From Clostridia bacterium (GTDB taxonomy: Bacteria > Bacillota_A > Clostridia > Oscillospirales > CAG-272), in NCBI GenBank assembly GCA_017632155.1, contig JAGBRZ010000037.1, positions 1 to 34,962 on the forward strand: 34,962 bases of DNA, given 5' to 3'. The stretch's first letter is position 1. Each line of letters opens with the position of its first letter. The notes beneath the pieces were generated by a model. That model did no database searches. It saw only the letters and a list, made by a program, of their open reading frames with translations, and had not been told where the DNA came from. This document shows, one piece after another, positions 16,133-24,110 of this stretch. The position numbers and the translations under genes were made by a program.

Positions 16133-16163
16133 AAAAAATCGGCTCGCGATGAGCCGATTTTTT
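16133..16163 (+). terminator. Rho-independent terminator of the PHP/AKR operon
   Basis: A 13-bp stem (AAAAAATCGGCTC at 16133-16145 with 16151-16163) has a T-run in its 3' arm. Confidence 0.88.
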
Positions 16164-16197
16164 TGATGCAACATACATCAAAAAGACAATAATTTCA

Positions 16198-16283
16198 TTA
16201 TGTCCAAAAAGTGTGAATTTGAGGATGAAATTTACACTTTTCTGGACATAAAAACCTCAAAATTCACACTTTTTTGAACATAA
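16198..16283. repeat. Three-arm repeat: one forward and two inverted copies of a ~27-bp unit
   Basis: The unit at 16198-16224 (TTATGTCC...TTTGAGG) is complementary to both 16228-16251 and 16255-16283, with a few mismatches in each. The first arm can therefore pair with either of the other two, giving mutually exclusive hairpins. It sits between the terminator at 16133-16163 and the next promoter, so it should not normally be transcribed. The remaining bases of 16164-16313 show nothing else. Confidence 0.8.
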
Positions 16284-16313
16284 TCAGCAAAATGATGAAA
16301 TTTTGATTTTCTA

Positions 16314-16342
16314 TTGCAATCAAGTATGTAATATGATATAAT
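16314..16342 (+). promoter_or_regulatory. Sigma-A promoter of the DUF4375 lipoprotein gene
   Basis: TTGCAA (16314-16319), a 17-bp spacer and TATAAT (16337-16342) preceded by TGA. It has a weaker -35 than most here. Confidence 0.8.
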
Positions 16343-16364
16343 TAACCTAAATTGGAGGTGCTAT

Positions 16365-16934
16365 ATGAAAAGAGCGATTGCTTTGATTATGATGATAATA
16401 CTTATGCTCAATATGACCGCATGCACGTTTATATTTGATATGAAAGAACAAAGCTATAATAATATGTCTGCCGAGGAGTTGGCGGCGATTTCGGACAGTA
16501 AGCTTTGCGAAGTATTATGGTTTCGTACTGATTATAAGGTCGAGTCGTTTGAGGATAGCTTGGCGGGCTTTGAATCGCTGAATTATTACGAAAAGGTGCT
16601 CTATACAATAGAGTATTTTGATATGGAATATCTCAACGGCGGACTTTGTCAGTTTTTTGTCAATTCAAGCCGTATGGTTGCGCCGTATGTCGGTGAGTAT
16701 CTGAGAACGATCGGAGCTGAGAAGCATGCACAGATGTACGATGACTTCGTTTCGGTGAACGGTATTGACCTCACCGATCTTTCCGAGTTTGATACCGACA
16801 GTATTGATAAATATATTGTTTTAGGCCAAAAGTATCCTTTTGATGCTTTTGATGATGATTTTATCAAGCTGGGGTTACTTCGACCTTATCTTGAAAAATA
16901 CGTAAGAGAAAACTTAAACGAATTTACAAAATAA
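16365..16934 (+). CDS. DUF4375 (DMP19-like) lipoprotein
   Basis: A 189-residue protein. The signal peptide ends LNMTAC (lipobox, Cys20). The body shows the DUF4375 signature EYLNGGLCQFFVNSSR, followed by the region with LRTIGAEKHAQMYDDF. DUF4375 is named from DMP19, a DNA-mimic protein of Neisseria, and the domain is also common in cytosolic proteins of unknown role. Here it is exported and lipid-anchored, which does not fit DNA mimicry. Acidic residues are abundant in the last third. The start ATG follows TTGGAGG. The next gene starts 15 bp downstream, so it may lead the sugar isomerase operon. Its function is unknown. Confidence 0.8.
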   Translation: MKRAIALIMMIILMLNMTACTFIFDMKEQSYNNMSAEELAAISDSKLCEVLWFRTDYKVESFEDSLAGFESLNYYEKVLYTIEYFDMEYLNGGLCQFFVNSSRMVAPYVGEYLRTIGAEKHAQMYDDFVSVNGIDLTDLSEFDTDSIDKYIVLGQKYPFDAFDDDFIKLGLLRPYLEKYVRENLNEFTK

Positions 16935-16949
16935 ATCGGAGGTAAAGAT

Positions 16950-17849
16950 ATGAAACTTGCAACTACAACAGGCGATTTTTACGGCTACACTCATTCACAG
17001 ATCAAGTCGCTCGAGCACATCCGTGCGGCGGGATTTAAGTATGCGGACTACAACTTCGGTTCCGAATACCGCGAGCGCACGGGAGCTTTTTCGGAAGATT
17101 ATAAGCGTCATTTCGGCGAGGTTGCCGAGGCGGCGGAGAAGATCGGCATCAAGCTCATTCAGGCTCATTCGCCGATGGGCAAGCCCCTTGTTGACGACGG
17201 CGGCGTGTTCATTGCCGATACCATCCGTTGCGTTGAGGCTTGCGGTTATTGGGGAATCCCAAATCTCGTTGTCCATTCGGGATATGTTCACGGTCTGACA
17301 CCCGAGCAGACTTTTGAGCAGAACAAGCTCTTCTTTATGCCCATTCTTCGCGAGGCGGAGAAGTGGGGCGTCAACATCCTCGTTGAAAACTTCAACAAGA
17401 TGCACCACGAGGGACTTTATTGGATCGATAACGCCACCGATCTGCTCCGTCAGATCGAGGTAGTTGACCATCCCCTTTTCCACGCTGTCTGGGATGCGGG
17501 ACACGCCAATATGCAGGAAATGCCGCAGGACGAGGAGCTTCGTCTGCTCGGCGGTCACGTCCGTGCACTTCATATTCAGGACAATATGCAGGAATCGGAT
17601 ACCCACCTTGTCCCCTTCCTCGGAACAATGAATCTCGATGCCGTGATGAATGGCCTGCTTGACATTGGCTACGATGGATATTTCACCTTTGAGGTTGGCG
17701 GATTCTTCACTCCCGCCGCAAAGCGCCGCAAATACGAGCGCGAAACCCGCCTTGCGGGCGCACCGCTTGCTCTCAAGGATGCTTTTGAGAGTTATCTTTA
17801 CAACCTCGGTAAGGTAGTCCTCGAATCCTACGGGGTTTACGAGGAATGA
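16950..17849 (+). CDS. Sugar phosphate isomerase/epimerase (AP endonuclease 2-type TIM barrel)
   Basis: A 299-residue cytoplasmic TIM-barrel protein. Metal-site strands of the xylose isomerase-like superfamily are visible: LIQAHSPMG, LVVHSGYVHG, ILVENFNKM (Glu), AVWDAGHANM (Asp, His), ALHIQDNM (His) and YFTFEVGG (Glu). Members isomerise or epimerise free or phosphorylated sugars, or break down inositol. The start ATG follows CGGAGG. The stop codon overlaps the next start (ATGA), so it is translationally coupled to an SGNH hydrolase. Together they suggest uptake and processing of an acylated sugar (inference). No substrate can be named. Confidence 0.9.
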   Translation: MKLATTTGDFYGYTHSQIKSLEHIRAAGFKYADYNFGSEYRERTGAFSEDYKRHFGEVAEAAEKIGIKLIQAHSPMGKPLVDDGGVFIADTIRCVEACGYWGIPNLVVHSGYVHGLTPEQTFEQNKLFFMPILREAEKWGVNILVENFNKMHHEGLYWIDNATDLLRQIEVVDHPLFHAVWDAGHANMQEMPQDEELRLLGGHVRALHIQDNMQESDTHLVPFLGTMNLDAVMNGLLDIGYDGYFTFEVGGFFTPAAKRRKYERETRLAGAPLALKDAFESYLYNLGKVVLESYGVYEE

Positions 17850-18481
17850 GAATACTTTTCATAGGTAACAGCGCGACCTACGTTCACGATATTCCCGAAA
17901 CGCTTGCAAGGCTTGCAACGGATGCGGGCTTTCCCACGGAATCGGTTCGCATAGTCAAGGGCGGTTGGTGCCTTTCACAGCACGCAGCGGACGGCAGCCG
18001 CGCGCTTGCGGAGATAGAGAAGGGATATGATCTCGTCGTGCTCCAGGATAACGGCAACTGCGTTTCGTCGGATGAAAAGAGAAGCGCGTGCATTGCATCC
18101 TGCGAAATTCTTTCGTCAAAGGCTATCGAAAGCGGCGCGAAGCTCTGCTATTACGTTCGTCCGCCCTATGGATACGAGGCTTTCGGCCGCTCACCCGTCG
18201 AGCAATGCCGCGCGTTTGATGAACTGTTCACGGATATAGCAAGTAAAAACGGCGCAGTCTGCGCTTACGTCAATCGCGCGTTTGAGTATGCTATCGAGAA
18301 CACCGACATCCGTCTTTGGGGCGACGATAACGCCCACACAAGTGACGAGGGCGCATACCTTGCCGTTTGCGTGCATTTCGCAACGATCTTCGGCAAGTCG
18401 GCGACGATTCTTAATGAAAACGGAATCGAAAACGCGAAAATATTGCAGGAGATTGCCGACAAAATAGTTTTTGGAGTATAA
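17846..18481 (+). CDS. SGNH/GDSL-type hydrolase
   Basis: A 211-residue protein. It starts MRILFIGNSATY, where GNS is the block I nucleophile motif. Block II/III-like features follow (VVLQDNGN), and block V is DDNAHTSDEGAYL with the Asp-x-x-His dyad. The fold hydrolyses esters, for example acetyl groups on glycans. There is no signal peptide, so it acts in the cytoplasm. It overlaps the isomerase gene by 4 bp (ATGA). It resembles DUF4886-type SGNH proteins rather than classic lipases. The next gene follows after 3 bp. Confidence 0.8.
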   Translation: MRILFIGNSATYVHDIPETLARLATDAGFPTESVRIVKGGWCLSQHAADGSRALAEIEKGYDLVVLQDNGNCVSSDEKRSACIASCEILSSKAIESGAKLCYYVRPPYGYEAFGRSPVEQCRAFDELFTDIASKNGAVCAYVNRAFEYAIENTDIRLWGDDNAHTSDEGAYLAVCVHFATIFGKSATILNENGIENAKILQEIADKIVFGV

Positions 18482-18484
18482 TGT

Positions 18485-19801
18485 ATGGACAAAGCCAAGC
18501 AAATATATAAAAAATACACGGATAATATGAGGTTTATAACTATAATCGGATATGTGCTTTACCTTGTGTTATGTTTGTTTTTAATTTCGGCTTTGCTTTT
18601 TCCGTTGGCAGTAGCGCTTGTAGTGCCGATGCTGTTGATATTACGCAAGCTGAAGCTTATCAAATTCCGCAAGCATATTTTGGGTGTTATCCTCGACGAT
18701 CTCGATGCCCCGCTTTACCGCGAAGTTATAAAGTCATCGGGTATAGGTACAAGAAATATCTTTTGGAATATACAAAGTGAATTTTACATCGGTAATGTTC
18801 GCGGAGCAATCGAGCTTTGCGAGGCTTCGTTAAAAGCGGGTGCAATCAAAAAGAAGGATCTTCGCGCAGTGCTTACTTTACTTGCGGGATGGTATTTTAT
18901 AGGCGGTGATGACGAGGGTGTTGCTTCTGCCTGCCGCCGCTACCGTGAGCTTGGTGAGCCTAAAATCAAAACCGAGCAAACAAGGCGTATGGCAAAAATA
19001 ATCGCAAATTACGAGGCGTATCTTTCGGGCGATTATGAGGCTATCCTTCGCCCGACGGGTGCAAAGCGAAAAGGTGCACTGTATCCGCTTGCTTCCTCTT
19101 TTGAAGAAGCCTTTATCGATATGAAAAAGGGTGAATCAGAGCAGGCAAGGGCGATCTTTTCCGCACTTGCCGTGTCGGCTGAAAATACCGTTTTCGGTAT
19201 GATCGCAAAGCGTGCTGTTGATGTGATAGATAACGGCGGCACATATCGGGATGCCGCGATGATCGAATTTGAGCCGATCGACACAAAGGAAACGATCGAT
19301 AATTATGTTAAAGTGTCGAAAAAGGCAACAAAGACCAAGAGGATATACCTCTTGATATTGGTCTTGGCGGTTGCAATAATGCTTCCGGGTGCTGTCAAGA
19401 GCTATATTTCAGATGTGGATGAGGTGGTAACCCACGCCGTTCTCAAGCAGGTATACGGCGACGTCGAGATTCTTGACATAGTCAGTTTCAATCTTAACGG
19501 CGAAAAAACGGAGAAGATCTTTATTGCCGATGTCGGTGACCAATTGATCGTTGGCAGTAAATATTGGAACGATGATGGCGAGATGATGATAGTGACATAC
19601 GTGCGCCCCACATATTCGGAGCTTGAGGAGGAGGGAAGTCTTATCTATTCCTTCAACCCGCGCGGTACTTCGGAGTTCGTGTATATTAAGATATACGACA
19701 GTTTTGTAGCGGTTTTTGAAAACGATCATCTGCTGTGTCAATGCTATTTTCTCACTGATAATACGATTACGGTCATCATTGATGACGAAGTAATTGAATA
19801 G
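18485..19801 (+). CDS. Membrane protein with TPR-like helical region, unknown function
   Basis: A 438-residue protein. An N-terminal hydrophobic hairpin (~residues 15-52) anchors it. A helical region (~60-270) looks like tetratricopeptide repeats, with segments such as GNVRGAIELCEASLKAG and KKGESEQARAIFSALA. A second membrane segment lies at ~285-302 (IYLLILVLAVAIMLPGAV). A beta-rich external domain of ~130 residues ends the protein. The ATG lies 3 bp after the SGNH gene, with GGAG inside that gene's end. Its clustering with cytoplasmic sugar enzymes may be incidental. A terminator follows. I do not recognise a family. Confidence 0.8.
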   Translation: MDKAKQIYKKYTDNMRFITIIGYVLYLVLCLFLISALLFPLAVALVVPMLLILRKLKLIKFRKHILGVILDDLDAPLYREVIKSSGIGTRNIFWNIQSEFYIGNVRGAIELCEASLKAGAIKKKDLRAVLTLLAGWYFIGGDDEGVASACRRYRELGEPKIKTEQTRRMAKIIANYEAYLSGDYEAILRPTGAKRKGALYPLASSFEEAFIDMKKGESEQARAIFSALAVSAENTVFGMIAKRAVDVIDNGGTYRDAAMIEFEPIDTKETIDNYVKVSKKATKTKRIYLLILVLAVAIMLPGAVKSYISDVDEVVTHAVLKQVYGDVEILDIVSFNLNGEKTEKIFIADVGDQLIVGSKYWNDDGEMMIVTYVRPTYSELEEEGSLIYSFNPRGTSEFVYIKIYDSFVAVFENDHLLCQCYFLTDNTITVIIDDEVIE

Positions 19802-19804
19802 ACT

Positions 19805-19830
19805 AAACCGGTTCGCTTGAGCCGGTTTTT
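19805..19830 (+). terminator. Rho-independent terminator after the TPR membrane protein gene
   Basis: A 10-bp stem (AAACCGGTTC at 19805-19814 with 19819-19828) is followed by T. It isolates the copper operon from upstream transcription. Confidence 0.8.
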
Positions 19831-19843
19831 CTAATATTACCTC

Positions 19844-19872
19844 TTGACAAATACCCCTTGGGGGTATATAAT
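19844..19872 (+). promoter_or_regulatory. Copper operon promoter with embedded CsoR operator
   Basis: TTGACA (19844-19849), a 17-bp spacer and TATAAT (19867-19872). The spacer holds ATACCCCTTGGGGGTAT (19851-19867), a perfect 7+7 inverted repeat with the C-run/G-run form known for CsoR sites. Apo-CsoR bound here would block RNA polymerase, and Cu(I) would release it (family knowledge). Confidence 0.92.
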
Positions 19873-19902
19873 ATAGCATATAAGATAATAAGAGGTATAA
19901 AA

Positions 19903-20205
19903 ATGGATAAGAATTGTTGTTGTACCCACAAGACGAAGGAGAGGGGCGAGGCGGAGTATCGCTCGCTCATAAATCGTCTCAACAGAATAGAGGGGCAGAT
20001 CCGCGGGATCAAGAATATGGTCGAGGGGAGTGCTTATTGCACCGATATTCTCGTTCAGGTGCAAGCGGCAAGCGCGGCGCTGAATTCTTTTTCAAAGGAA
20101 TTACTTTCAAATCATATAAAGACCTGCGTTGCGGATGATATAAGAGCGGGCAAGGATGAAACGGTCGACGAGCTCGTTGCGACCTTGCAGAAGCTGATGA
20201 GGTGA
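19903..20205 (+). CDS. csoR: Copper-sensing transcriptional repressor CsoR
   Basis: A 100-residue all-helical repressor. I start it at the ATG at 19903, preceded by AGAGG and downstream of the promoter. The longer frame from 19858 would begin inside the promoter. The Cu(I) ligand set is complete: Cys46 (SAYCTD), His71 and Cys75 (NHIKTC). The DUF156 core [18 protein letters not shown] is intact. An extra NCCCTH stretch at residues 4-9 is unusual and could bind metal. It is the first gene of the copper operon; its stop is one base before the ATPase start. The operator in its promoter supports autoregulation. Confidence 0.95.
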   Translation: MDKNCCCTHKTKERGEAEYRSLINRLNRIEGQIRGIKNMVEGSAYCTDILVQVQAASAALNSFSKELLSNHIKTCVADDIRAGKDETVDELVATLQKLMR

Positions 20206-20206
20206 G

Positions 20207-22672
20207 ATGATGGAACAGTATAACGTAACGGGTATGAGCTGTGCCGCGTGCTCGGCAAGGGTGGAAAAGGCTGTGCTTGCCGTCGAGGGTGTGACGTCCT
20301 GTTCGGTGAGCCTGCTTACAAACTCAATGGGTGTCGAGGGCAGCGCGAGTGAGAGCGCGATCATCGAAGCCGTCGTGAATGCGGGCTACGGTGCACAGAA
20401 GAAGGGAAATGAGAAGAAATCCTCCGCTCCCGATGAAGATGCGCTGGCGGATAAGGAAACACCCGTGCTTGTAAAGAGGCTGATCGCGTCGCTTGCCTTT
20501 CTTGCGGCGCTGATGTACGTGTCCATGGGGCACGTGATGTGGGGTTTTCCGCTTCCCGCGTTTTTTGAAAATAATCCCATCGCCGTGGGAATCCTTCAGC
20601 TTGTGCTTTCCGCGACGGTTATGGTGATCAATCAGAAGTTCTTCATCAACGGCTTGCGCGGCGTGCTTCACCGTTCGCCGAATATGGATACGCTCGTTGC
20701 CATGGGCTCGGCGGCATCGTTTGTGTATAGCTTCTATGCCCTGCTTGCAATGACCGCGGCAGAGCACCCCGAGCATTATCTTCACGAGTTTTATTTCGAG
20801 TCAGCCGCAATGATCCTTGCGCTTATCACGCTCGGAAAGATGCTTGAGGCGCGCTCGAAGGGCAAAACGACGGATGCGCTGAAGAGCCTTATGAAGCTCA
20901 CACCGAAGACCGCGACCGTCATTCGCGGCGGAGCCGAGGTCAGCATTCCCGTGCAGGAATTGAGAGTCGGCGACATCTTCGTTGTCCGCCCGGGCGAGAG
21001 CATTCCCGTTGACGGAATCGTTATCGAAGGCCACAGCGCGGTTGATGAATCTGCGCTGACGGGCGAGAGTATTCCGCTTGATAAGGATGTCGGAAGCTCC
21101 GTCAGCGGAGCCACGATCAATCGCTCGGGATTTATAAAATGCGAGGCGACCCGCGTTGGCGAGGACACAACGATCTCGCAGATAATCAAAATGGTCGAGG
21201 ATGCGGCGGCAACAAAGGCACCGATCGCAAAGATCGCGGACAAGGTTTCGGGCGTTTTCGTGCCGATAGTCATCTCGATTGCCGCGCTTGTGCTTGTCAT
21301 ATGGCTTCTCCTTGGTGAAAGCGCGGGATTTGCGCTTGGCAGAGCAATTTCGGTGCTTGTCATAAGCTGTCCTTGCGCGCTCGGACTTGCAACACCCGTT
21401 GCAATTATGGTCGGGGGCGGAATGGGCGCGAAGAACGGCATTCTGTTCAAGACAGCGGCTTCGCTTGAAATGGCGGGCAGAACGCAGATAGTGGCTCTCG
21501 ATAAGACGGGAACCATCACCAAGGGCGAGCCCGAGGTTACCGATATAGTCGGCGATGGCGACCTGCTTCACATCGCTTGCAGCCTTGAGGCGAAAAGCGA
21601 GCATCCGCTTGCCCGCGCGATAGTCAAAAAAGCAGAGGAAGAGGGAACTCCGGTTGCGGATTCCGAATCCTTTGAGATCTTCCCCGGTGGCGGACTTTAC
21701 GGAATTATCGGTGGCAAGAGTTGTGTGGGCGGAAACAGAGAGTTCGTTGGCAAGTATGCGGAAATCGCATCCGACGTACTCGAGATTGCCGAAAAGCTCG
21801 CAGAAGAAGGAAAGACCCCGATGTTCTTCGCTTGCGACGGCAAGCTCCTTGGCGTGATCGCGGTTGCGGACAAGGTAAAGGACGACAGCGAAAGCGCGAT
21901 CCGCGAGATGAAGGCGATGGAAATCCGTGTCGTTATGCTCACGGGCGACAACAAAAAGACCGCCGAGGCTATCGGCAAGTCGGTCGGTGTGGACGAGGTT
22001 ATTGCGGAGGTCAAGCCCGACGGCAAGGAGGCTGTCATTCGCCGCTTGCAGGAAGAGGGCAGAGTTGCAATGGTCGGCGACGGCATCAACGATGCGCCCG
22101 CGCTGACCCGCGCTGACATCGGCATAGCCATTGGCGCGGGAACAGACGTTGCAATCGATGCGGCAGACGTTGTTCTTGTCAAGAGCCGCCTTTCCGACGT
22201 ACCCGCGGCGATAAGGCTCAGCCGTGCAACTCTCAAAACGATACACGGGAATCTCTTCTGGGCGTTCATCTATAACGCAATATGCATCCCCGTTGCGGCG
22301 GGCGCTTTTGTGTGGGCAGGGCTGACCCTCAACCCTATGCTCGGCGCGGCGGCAATGAGTATGTCAAGCTTCTGCGTAGTGACAAACGCACTCCGTCTTA
22401 ATCTTTGCGACATACATTCATCAAAACGATCAAAAAATAAAAAGAAAAAAGAGGAAAATGAAATGGAAAAAACAATGAAGATCAAGGGTATGATGTGCCC
22501 CCATTGCGAAGCAAGAGTCAAGAAGGTCCTCGAGGAGCTTCCCGAGGTAGCCGAGGCAAAGGTCAGCTACAAAAAGGACACCGCTGTGCTGAAGCTGAAC
22601 TCTCCCGTATCCGACGAAGTGCTCACCAAAGTTATAACCGACAACGGTTATACCGTAGTATCCATCAAATAA
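20207..22672 (+). CDS. copA: Copper-exporting P1B-type ATPase with C-terminal CopZ-like chaperone domain
   Basis: An 821-residue membrane pump. The N-terminal HMA domain has GMSCAACSA (Cys12, Cys15). Further motifs are TGES (Thr285), SCPCALG (Cys388, Cys390), DKTGT (Asp432), [17 protein letters not shown] (~624) and the last-helix [11 protein letters not shown]. They define a Cu(I) exporter. Beyond a Lys-rich linker (residues ~738-752) lies a second HMA unit with GMMCPHCEA (Cys764, Cys767) at the C-terminus, an unusual place. That unit begins with Met753, is 69 residues long, and is preceded by AGAGG eight bases before its ATG, so it looks like a former or still separately started copZ. The main start may be the ATG at 20207 or 20210; GAGGTGAG precedes both. 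Confidence 0.95.
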   Translation: MMEQYNVTGMSCAACSARVEKAVLAVEGVTSCSVSLLTNSMGVEGSASESAIIEAVVNAGYGAQKKGNEKKSSAPDEDALADKETPVLVKRLIASLAFLAALMYVSMGHVMWGFPLPAFFENNPIAVGILQLVLSATVMVINQKFFINGLRGVLHRSPNMDTLVAMGSAASFVYSFYALLAMTAAEHPEHYLHEFYFESAAMILALITLGKMLEARSKGKTTDALKSLMKLTPKTATVIRGGAEVSIPVQELRVGDIFVVRPGESIPVDGIVIEGHSAVDESALTGESIPLDKDVGSSVSGATINRSGFIKCEATRVGEDTTISQIIKMVEDAAATKAPIAKIADKVSGVFVPIVISIAALVLVIWLLLGESAGFALGRAISVLVISCPCALGLATPVAIMVGGGMGAKNGILFKTAASLEMAGRTQIVALDKTGTITKGEPEVTDIVGDGDLLHIACSLEAKSEHPLARAIVKKAEEEGTPVADSESFEIFPGGGLYGIIGGKSCVGGNREFVGKYAEIASDVLEIAEKLAEEGKTPMFFACDGKLLGVIAVADKVKDDSESAIREMKAMEIRVVMLTGDNKKTAEAIGKSVGVDEVIAEVKPDGKEAVIRRLQEEGRVAMVGDGINDAPALTRADIGIAIGAGTDVAIDAADVVLVKSRLSDVPAAIRLSRATLKTIHGNLFWAFIYNAICIPVAAGAFVWAGLTLNPMLGAAAMSMSSFCVVTNALRLNLCDIHSSKRSKNKKKKEENEMEKTMKIKGMMCPHCEARVKKVLEELPEVAEAKVSYKKDTAVLKLNSPVSDEVLTKVITDNGYTVVSIK
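22463..22672 (+). CDS. copZ: Possible internally initiated CopZ-like copper chaperone (in frame within copA)
   Basis: The same bases encode the C-terminal HMA unit of CopA. An ATG at 22463 with AGAGG eight bases upstream would give a free 69-residue CopZ-like protein, a normal CopZ length, with the CPHC metal site. Whether this second start is used cannot be seen from sequence. Confidence 0.45.
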   Translation: MEKTMKIKGMMCPHCEARVKKVLEELPEVAEAKVSYKKDTAVLKLNSPVSDEVLTKVITDNGYTVVSIK

Positions 22673-22678
22673 AAGCTT

Positions 22679-22711
22679 CGACCGCCCCAAGCTTGGGGCG
22701 GTCGGTCTTTT
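22679..22711. terminator. Bidirectional terminator between copA and MATE gene
   Basis: A 13+13 perfect palindrome (22679-22691 with 22692-22704, AAGCTT at the tip) is followed by GTCTTTTA on plus and TTTTATTT on minus. Confidence 0.87.
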
Positions 22712-24095
22712 ATGATAGTCTTTTGTAAACGTTAAGCCATTTTCCGCTGAGATATCTCCAAACGAAGAAAATTGTGCGGAAGACCCAGTCGACGGTCATT
22801 GCGACCCAGACGCCAAGCGGTCCAAGTCCGCATCCCGCAAACGAGAAGAGCCCGAATACGTCAACAACTTCAAGCGAAAAATAGAAGCTGAGTCCCACGC
22901 GGAAGGTCCACATCGAGATCATCGAAATAACAAGCGGGAATTTTACATCGCTTGCCGCACGGAAGGTGGAGGGAAGTGTGAACGCCGCTGGCCAGATGAC
23001 AGCCGCGCAGATCGCGTGGTAGATGATGAGCTGATATGCAATGTCCGCACCCTCGGCGGAAAGCTCATAGAAGCCGATGACGGGTTTGGCGATAAAGAAG
23101 GTCACCGCCACCACCGCCCAAAGGCATATGTATGTGGCAGAGATCAGGATCTTTGAATACCGCTTTGCCTGCTCTTTTTCCTCCGCGCCGACACATCTGC
23201 CGACAACGGTTACCATCGTGTTCGAGAAAGCCGTGCCGGGCATATATTGATAGTTGGCAAGAGTTGCCGCAACCGCATTCGCCGCGATCGCCGCCGTGCC
23301 CATTGAGGAGATAAGGCTTTGCGTCATCAGTTTGCCGAACTGGAACATACTGTTTTCAATACCGTTCGGCACTCCGATGCGCAGGATTTCTTTGATAATG
23401 GGAAAATCGGGGCGGTAATCGAGATATTTATCAACGTAAACCGTGTTTTTGCGATTGCGGAGGAGATAAAGCGTGATCACTGTGCCGATGATACGCGAAA
23501 CGAGCGTTGATATTGCCGCGCCCGCCGCACCCATACCGAGTCCGTAGATCAAGACAGCATTGCCGCAAACGTTGATGACGTTCATACCCAGCGAGATGAG
23601 CATCGACATCGTCGAGTTGCCCATTACGCGGTAAAGCGCGCCGCCGGCATTGTTGATGGCAAGGAAGGGGAAGGAGAGGGCAACGAAGACGAAGTAATCC
23701 TTCGCCGCCTTCATAACGTCGGGTTCAACTTCACCGAAGAGGAGTCCCATAAGAAAGTCTTCAAGGATGATAACGGCGATCGTGATGAAGAGTGCAACGG
23801 CTGTGGTGGCATAAGTGAGCTGTTTTGCCGCCGAAAGTGCTCCTTCACGGTTTTGCTGACCGAGAAACTGTGCCACGACAACGGCACCGCCCGAAACGAG
23901 CGCGCCGAATGCGATGACGAGCATTGTGTCAAGCGAGTTTACAAGCGAAACTCCCGAAACCGCCGCTTCGCCCGCGCTTGATACCATCAAAGTATCGACC
24001 ATACCGATGGTAACGGCGAGCACTTGCTGAATGATCAGCGGAAGTGCAATTTTAACGAGATCGCTCCTTGAAAAGAGCGGCTTTTTTGTATCCAT
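22710..24095 (-). CDS. MATE family efflux transporter
   Basis: A 461-residue integral membrane protein with about twelve hydrophobic helices. The N-terminus (LVKIALPLIIQQVLAVTIGMVDTLMVS) and the repeated second-half pattern (LRIGVPNGIENSMFQFGKL) are typical of MatE domains. Such pumps export cationic compounds, drugs or metabolites using Na+ or H+ gradients. It is the last gene of a minus-strand operon, 15 bp after the EEP lipoprotein gene. The ribosome binding site is weak (GAAAG), suggesting coupling to upstream translation. It belongs to a different MATE subgroup from the two others in this window. The cargo is unknown. Confidence 0.93.
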   Translation of the reverse strand: MDTKKPLFSRSDLVKIALPLIIQQVLAVTIGMVDTLMVSSAGEAAVSGVSLVNSLDTMLVIAFGALVSGGAVVVAQFLGQQNREGALSAAKQLTYATTAVALFITIAVIILEDFLMGLLFGEVEPDVMKAAKDYFVFVALSFPFLAINNAGGALYRVMGNSTMSMLISLGMNVINVCGNAVLIYGLGMGAAGAAISTLVSRIIGTVITLYLLRNRKNTVYVDKYLDYRPDFPIIKEILRIGVPNGIENSMFQFGKLMTQSLISSMGTAAIAANAVAATLANYQYMPGTAFSNTMVTVVGRCVGAEEKEQAKRYSKILISATYICLWAVVAVTFFIAKPVIGFYELSAEGADIAYQLIIYHAICAAVIWPAAFTLPSTFRAASDVKFPLVISMISMWTFRVGLSFYFSLEVVDVFGLFSFAGCGLGPLGVWVAMTVDWVFRTIFFVWRYLSGKWLNVYKRLS

Positions 24096-24110
24096 AGGGT
24101 TGTCTTTCTT

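Noticed and set aside
20801..22246. Long open frame (481 codons) on the minus strand opposite copA
   Set aside because: It is antisense to a fully motif-supported P-type ATPase, with no ribosome binding site or recognisable domain.
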